Assembly: GCA_944389865.1 (NCBI GenBank)
Contig: CALXNX010000005.1
Span: forward strand, 1-64,000
Source of the DNA: an uncultured Succinivibrionaceae bacterium
Lineage (GTDB): Bacteria; Pseudomonadota; Gammaproteobacteria; Enterobacterales; Succinivibrionaceae
DNA: 64,000 nt
Reading direction: 5' to 3'
Shown here: one piece after another, positions 59,779 to 64,000 of the stretch
Numbering within the stretch: position 1 is the stretch's first letter
How the letters are laid out: each line of letters starts with the position of its first letter
Position numbers and translations under genes: made by a program
The notes under the pieces: model-generated
Database searches by the model: none
What the model was told of the DNA's origin: nothing
What the model saw: only the letters and a program-made list of their open reading frames with translations

Positions 59779-60108
59779 TCAGGGAGGGTGGAGATCTAAA
59801 GCGTCAGCGTCTTCATTTTCGGCTGCAGATCCTTGGGATCGTTCTGTCTGGGGTTTTTCTGGTCCTGGCAGAGAGCCTAAGGCTGCAGCGGCGCAGACAG
59901 CATCAGCTTCTGCCGCAGCCGCTGCAGGCTCGGCCTCTAAGAAATCTTCGTTGGCGGGCTCTAAGATCTCAAGGCGCAGCTGCGGCCGTCTTGTCTCACA
60001 AAGCTGTCCTGCCGGGCGCAGCAGGTTCTCCTGCGGCCAGTACTCCGTCAGCAGTTCACTCCACATGGCGCTGAAATCTTCAGCAGCGCAGGCGTCAGCA
60101 CAGCGCAT
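59779..60108 (-). CDS. Small hypothetical protein after TraI
   Basis: A 109-aa acidic, Ala/Glu-rich ORF whose ATG overlaps the end of traI by 14 nt, as in translational coupling. I recognise no domain. The first 50 residues have helical character (FSAMWSELLTEYWPQENLL); the rest is low complexity and probably disordered. High GC makes chance ORFs common here, so its reality is uncertain. Confidence 0.4.
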   Translation of the reverse strand: MRCADACAAEDFSAMWSELLTEYWPQENLLRPAGQLCETRRPQLRLEILEPANEDFLEAEPAAAAAEADAVCAAAALGSLPGPEKPQTERSQGSAAENEDADALDLHPP

Positions 60109-61894
60109 GGCTCACCTCCCCGGCTTTTGCCTTTAAGCTTTTCCTACTGCCGGCAGCTTCTCCTTCCGGCAGGGGATTGGCTGGCTGTCGGCGCGGCACA
60201 AAGTCTAAGCCGACGGCTTCAAAGGGCAGAGGAAAGCGCTGCTGTCCTGCCTGCCGCATCCACGGCAGCGGATCGGCCCCGGTGCAGTAGGCCTCCTGCG
60301 GCACTATCACCATGCCTAAGGCCCCGGCGCGGTGATCAGCCGGCGGCTTGGGCTGCAGCTTTCGGCGCTGATTCCAGGCGGTGAGCAGAGGGGCGATCTC
60401 CCCGGGCTCCTGCCCCAGGATCAGCGCCTCCGTAATGGGGTAGTCGGCGGCAAGCTCCTGGGGCAGAGCGATCAGCACGCCCTGCATAAAGACCGCTTTA
60501 AAGTAAGGCCTTTCAGGATCGGGACTGCGCAGGAAGAACTTCAGCCACAAGCGCAGGCGAAAGAGCAGCGGGGTGACAGCCAGGGGCATGGAGCGCAGCG
60601 CGGTTAAAAAGCGCGTGCTGGCATCCTTGACGGGATCGCAGTCAATGAGCTCAAAGACAGCGGCATAGCGCCGCGAGAGTTCCTGCAGCAGGGGCGACCA
60701 CGAGGCTAAGAACAGCCCGTTCTGAGTCATCACAATGCCGCTTTTAAGATCGCGACCGCAAAAGCCGCGCCGGCGCAGGGCTGAGCACAGCTCGCCCGTG
60801 ATAAAGTCGGGAGCATAAAGGGCATGGCGGCCCCGCTGCCGCGCGCTCTGCACCGCGGCCTTGTCGGCATGATAGACCACGCGGCGGGTAAAGGCGTTTA
60901 GGTCAGGCAGATCCGGAAGCTCAATGCCGTCTAAGATGCGCTGGCGGACGGCCGTGAGCTCAGCGCTGTCTTCCCTGTGGGCCCTGCCGCGCCCGGGGAC
61001 AAACAGCAGATGCAGGCAGCTGGTGCGGGTGCTTTCAGCAAAGCAGGCAACGGAGCTGACGCGCGGATCGAAGCGCGTTCCGCTGTCACTGTAGATTTCC
61101 ACATCGGAGCAGATCTTGCCTAAATCATGGAGCAGGGCCTCGAGCACCGCGCAGTGCAGGATCATTTTGTCATCAAACCCTGGCGGCAGGGACTTGCGGT
61201 ACTGCGGGCGGGCGCAGAGATAGGCCGCATCGACGGCGGTAAAGAGGCTGTGCTGCAGCAGGCCTGTGCTTTTAAAATCGTGATAGCCGGCTGATGCCGG
61301 AAGCACGGAGCATTCTTCTGCCAGTCTTTTGAGCACCGGCATGAAGTTTTGATTGAACTCGGGCAGGCTGAGGCTCATCTGCAGCCTGAGCTTTATCAGT
61401 AAAGGAGCGCAGGCGGCAAGGATCTCAAAAGTTGAGCTGAGGTAAAAGGACAGACACCCCGCCTCGTCTACCACGTAGGCATGGGAGGGGTTGATCGGCG
61501 GCAAGTCGGTAAAGAGCCGGCAGTTGTCCAGCGGATCCTGTACTAAGGAAAAAGGACGGTTGGCTGTGATCGCTGCAGAGCGCGGGGCCGGCCCAAAAGG
61601 TCCGCCGCCTAACGCAGTTCCTGTACTTTCAAGTGCAGGCGCTGCAGCATCGTCCTGCGCGCAGTGCTGCGCCCCGGCTGTGGCCGCCTGCGCCGGATCC
61701 AGCGGCTTTATGCGCCGCCTGGCGGCTGCAGCAGGAGCTGAAGCCTCTGCAGCGGCAGCAGCGCGCTGGCGGTCGTAATGTTCAGACAGGGCCTCTAAGG
61801 TAAAAAGGTCATCGTTGTCAGGCGGCGGACGCGGAGAGCCCGCGCCGGGAGACGCAGGGCGGGTACTGCGCTTTAAATCAGATTTAAAGCCCAT
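60095..61894 (-). CDS. traI: MOBH-type relaxase, TraI (TraI_2/HD domain)
   Basis: A 599-aa protein resembling the TraI relaxases of SXT/R391-like and PFL-type ICEs, which nick oriT and pilot the strand. The conserved helicase-like/TraI_2 domain (about 145-400) shows 'FMPVLKRLAEECSVLPASAGYHDF', 'GLLQHSLFTAVDAA' (His) and the HD pair in VLEALLHDLGKI (H256, D257 in this numbering). The N-terminus (to ~110) and C-terminus are Pro/Ala-rich. I prefer the ATG at 61894 (GGAG 9 nt before) to the longer ORF from 62002. Next to traD it forms a transfer core, but no integrase, oriT or pilus genes are seen. Confidence 0.82.
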   Translation of the reverse strand: MGFKSDLKRSTRPASPGAGSPRPPPDNDDLFTLEALSEHYDRQRAAAAAEASAPAAAARRRIKPLDPAQAATAGAQHCAQDDAAAPALESTGTALGGGPFGPAPRSAAITANRPFSLVQDPLDNCRLFTDLPPINPSHAYVVDEAGCLSFYLSSTFEILAACAPLLIKLRLQMSLSLPEFNQNFMPVLKRLAEECSVLPASAGYHDFKSTGLLQHSLFTAVDAAYLCARPQYRKSLPPGFDDKMILHCAVLEALLHDLGKICSDVEIYSDSGTRFDPRVSSVACFAESTRTSCLHLLFVPGRGRAHREDSAELTAVRQRILDGIELPDLPDLNAFTRRVVYHADKAAVQSARQRGRHALYAPDFITGELCSALRRRGFCGRDLKSGIVMTQNGLFLASWSPLLQELSRRYAAVFELIDCDPVKDASTRFLTALRSMPLAVTPLLFRLRLWLKFFLRSPDPERPYFKAVFMQGVLIALPQELAADYPITEALILGQEPGEIAPLLTAWNQRRKLQPKPPADHRAGALGMVIVPQEAYCTGADPLPWMRQAGQQRFPLPFEAVGLDFVPRRQPANPLPEGEAAGSRKSLKAKAGEVSHALC

Positions 61895-62247
61895 CGTAGG
61901 ACACTCCTTAGCGCGCGTCTGCGCTGCACGCAGCTCCCGGTCTGCGCAGTAAAGGGTAAAATCGGGATGCAGCTGAGTCTGCCTTCCAGACAGCAGCTTC
62001 AAATAACTTGGTAAGACGTGTGTTATTTCAGGATAAGTCCGGAGGATAAGCTATGCAAGTTTCAGCTTTAGTCTGGATGCACAAACTGTGAAGCGCGGCA
62101 GGTTTAGGCTTGAGGCGCAGGGCAGGCGACTTCTTCCACCCCCAGCTCTTCCGCTTTGCCGGATCTTTTCAGCCAACTTTCCGGGTTATGAGATCTTTTC
62201 AGGTATAGTTAGTTGAGAGCAAACAGCGAAGCAGAAGGAAGTTCAGC
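61895..62247. promoter_or_regulatory. Divergent region between traI and recC
   Basis: A 353-bp gap with no long gene. It contains a strong ribosome site GGAGG (62041-62045) followed by a 12-codon ORF (62053-62091), and a perfect direct repeat GATCTTTTCAG at 62162-62172 and 62192-62202, exactly 30 bp apart, just before recC. An AAGGAAG ribosome site precedes the recC ATG. Confidence 0.5.
62053..62091 (+). other. Possible 12-residue leader peptide
   Basis: ATG at 62053 with GGAGGA 7 nt upstream opens a reading frame MQVSALVWMHKL and then TGA. The strong ribosome site without a long gene is suggestive, but chance is possible and no attenuator structure is evident. Confidence 0.25.
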
Positions 62248-64000
62248 ATGGCAATCTCACCGGGATTTTACGTCTGCAATTCCAATGACTTAGATAAATT
62301 GGCCGTCAGCGCCGCCTATTTAATGCGCACGCATCCGCCGCGCCGCTTAATGGAGTGCGAGCAGATAGTGGTGATGAATAAGGGCATGCAGACTTATTTG
62401 ACCCAGGTGGCAGCCAAATTAAACGGCATCTGCGCGCAGTGCGACTACATGCAGATCTGGCAGCTGATTTTCCGCATCCACCGCAGGCTGCATCCCGGCG
62501 CCGATGCGCGCAATCTGTTCTCGCGCATGTTTCTGACTTTAAACATCCTGGGTTTAAAGCCGGTGTGGGGCGAGGAGCCTGAGGAAGGGCAGCCCGATTA
62601 CTTTGTCAAAATGCGTCAGTACTTGGAAAACGACGCCGCGCATGATAAGGCCTTCCTGTTAGCCGCCAAGCTTGCCGACACTCTGGATCAGTATCAGATG
62701 TACCGCCCCGACTGGGTGGAGCAGTGGAACCAGTGGCAGGAGGAGGACTTTGAACTCTTTGCCCGGGATCCTGAAGCTCCCGGGCGCATCAAGGCCTTTA
62801 TTGCGGAGGCGGTGCGCCGCAGCGGACATGATCAGGCGGCAGGACAGGCGCTGGCTGCCAACGTCTGGCAGATGCATCTGTGGCGGCTGCTGCGCAGCAA
62901 TTTGGCGCCCAAAAGTGATGACCGCGAGGACGCGCAGGTGATCCCGGAGAGTGCTGATCCGCTGCTGTATTTAGATCGCGCCGGCGTGATGCGCCGGCTG
63001 ACGGAACTGCTGGCGGACGAGACGCAGCCGCCTGAGCGCTTTGCCGCTCTGCCTGACAAAGTGTTCATCTTCGGCGTTTCGGCCTTGCCGCCGCAGGTGA
63101 TCAATTTTCTGCAGGCCTTGTCCAAGCGCTGTGCGGTGATCCTGCTGCTGCTCAATCCCTGCATGCAGTACTGGGGCGATCTGACCTCGAGCTTTGCCGC
63201 CTTTTTCAAGCGCTTCAAGCAGGCGCGCGCTTTGATCTCCCCGGAGCTGTTCCCGCCGGGAACTGCAGGCATCAGCAGCGCTCCAGCCTCTGATCATGGG
63301 AAGGTCAGCGCGGACGGCGCTGATCTGTCCTATTTAAAGCCTGAAAACTATAAGGAAACGCCGGCTGCCGCTCCTGCTTTTTCCGCCTCAGAAGCCGCTG
63401 GAGCCGGCGGGGCCGTGGAGGCTGAGCTGATTGAGGGCAATGCGCTGCTGCTGGGACTGGGCCGGCAGGGCATGGATAATCTGTCGTTGCTGTGCGCTTT
63501 AGAGCCGATGCCGCAGTTTACTGATTTGTTTACCGATCCGGGGACGGACACGCTGCTGCACAGTCTGCAGCATCAGCTGCTGACCTTAGAGCAGCCGACC
63601 GGCGCGCGCGGCGTCATCGCCCCGGATGACAGTTCAATAGAAATTCACTGCTGTCACACCAAGCTGCGGGAAATTGAATGCGTGCGCGATGCGCTGCTGC
63701 GGCGCTTTAAGGAGGCGGCCGATCAGGGCGGCCATCTGTCGCCTCGGGAGGTGGTGGTGATGGTGCCGACCATCAATGACTACGCGCCGTACATTACCGC
63801 AGTCTTTGGGGCAGCGCGCCCGGGCGATCCCAATTATCTGCCATACGCCATCTGCGATCGCACTCAAAGCGAGGACAGTCCGGCCGCCGATGCCGCGCTG
63901 CGGCTTTTAAACATCAGCTCGGAGCGCATCACCTCAGTGTTGGTGACGGATCTGCTGTCCATTGAGCCTGTGGGCCGGCGCTTCGGGCTGACGCCTGATG
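62248..64000 (+). CDS. recC: Exodeoxyribonuclease V gamma subunit (RecC), N-terminal part
   Basis: The first 584 residues of RecC, continuing past the right edge. RecC is the Chi-scanning subunit of RecBCD, which resects double-strand breaks and degrades foreign linear DNA. Conserved blocks are 'VVMNKGMQTYLTQVAAKLNGICAQ' and 'MQIWQLIFRIHRRL' near the start, 'FIFGVSALPPQVINFLQAL' in the middle, and 'EIHCCHTKLREIECVRDALLRRF' with 'PREVVVMVPTINDYAPYITAVFG' further on. An insertion rich in Ala/Gly (about residues 370-400) is atypical. AAGGAAG lies before the ATG. recB and recD should follow. Confidence 0.93.
   Translation, partial: MAISPGFYVCNSNDLDKLAVSAAYLMRTHPPRRLMECEQIVVMNKGMQTYLTQVAAKLNGICAQCDYMQIWQLIFRIHRRLHPGADARNLFSRMFLTLNILGLKPVWGEEPEEGQPDYFVKMRQYLENDAAHDKAFLLAAKLADTLDQYQMYRPDWVEQWNQWQEEDFELFARDPEAPGRIKAFIAEAVRRSGHDQAAGQALAANVWQMHLWRLLRSNLAPKSDDREDAQVIPESADPLLYLDRAGVMRRLTELLADETQPPERFAALPDKVFIFGVSALPPQVINFLQALSKRCAVILLLLNPCMQYWGDLTSSFAAFFKRFKQARALISPELFPPGTAGISSAPASDHGKVSADGADLSYLKPENYKETPAAAPAFSASEAAGAGGAVEAELIEGNALLLGLGRQGMDNLSLLCALEPMPQFTDLFTDPGTDTLLHSLQHQLLTLEQPTGARGVIAPDDSSIEIHCCHTKLREIECVRDALLRRFKEAADQGGHLSPREVVVMVPTINDYAPYITAVFGAARPGDPNYLPYAICDRTQSEDSPAADAALRLLNISSERITSVLVTDLLSIEPVGRRFGLTPD

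Noticed and set aside
61895-62002. Longer traI start at 62002
   Set aside because: The added 36 residues have no conserved character and the ATG at 61894 has a well-spaced GGAG; left as an alternative only.

Overview
The window comes from a gammaproteobacterium with an anaerobic, fermentative outlook. The lineage call rests on rnb, lolCDE, pdxH, kdsB-lpxK, rsmJ, tsaC-aroE, glmS, a Braun-type lpp, recC and an E. coli-like tRNA-Pro. The lifestyle call rests on menaquinone synthesis (menA), acetate kinase, a TRAP importer for sugar acids, short-chain acyl-CoA enzymes and a perfect FNR-type box. An anaerobic gut family such as Succinivibrionaceae would fit, but this is inference.

Layout. 1-803 is the start of a two-partner-secretion outer-membrane transporter (off the left edge), followed by a gene-poor gap. 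1581-10122 holds an Fsr-like MFS exporter, rnb, a secreted M20 amidohydrolase and the pdxH-lolC-lolD-lolE operon. 10362-11573 is ackA, without pta.

11710-18447 is the highlight: a compact, AT-rich, two-protein type V CRISPR-Cas locus. It has 27 repeats of 25 bp with mostly 18-bp spacers, an AT-rich leader, a divergent Cas1 with no Cas2 or Cas4, and a 1321-aa Cas12 with RuvC and zinc-finger motifs. It fits subtype V-C (Cas12c) best. The gap between cas1 and cas12 holds a structured segment with a repeat-like hairpin and an anti-repeat, my candidate for the scoutRNA (tracr-like RNA). The array is read leftward: a sigma70-type promoter abuts the first repeat, the only other repeat mutation is at the far end, and a block of 11 leader-side repeats shares one substitution that keeps the hairpin paired (G.U) only if the minus strand is transcribed.

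18461-25393 is a sugar-acid catabolic operon (ManD/RspA-family dehydratase, TRAP DctPQM, KduD/IdnO-type SDR, IdnD-type dehydrogenase) with a FadR-type GntR regulator and three matching operators upstream. 25769-27739 is MsbA-like. 28494-40149 is a minus-strand short-chain acyl-CoA region: sodium/solute symporter with a small partner protein, 3-hydroxyacyl-CoA dehydrogenase, CoA-transferase, a frameshifted acetoacetyl-CoA reductase-like SDR, thiolase, acyl-CoA synthetase, glycerate kinase and a CdaR-type regulator. A tRNA-Pro with the unusual anticodon AGG sits at 40713-40790, next to one copy of a small dispersed repeat.

40939-55549 is mostly housekeeping: a YddA-type ABC transporter, a HAD phosphatase, an acetyltransferase, kdsB-lpxK, menA, purE-tsaC-aroE-rsmJ, a ModA-like binding protein next to a GPH symporter fused to a PTS EIIA domain, and glmS. 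55980-56213 is lpp. 56376-61894 is an isolated conjugation module (MOBH-type TraI relaxase, small ORF, TraD coupling protein, DUF4400-like membrane protein) between lpp and the start of recC, which runs off the right edge.
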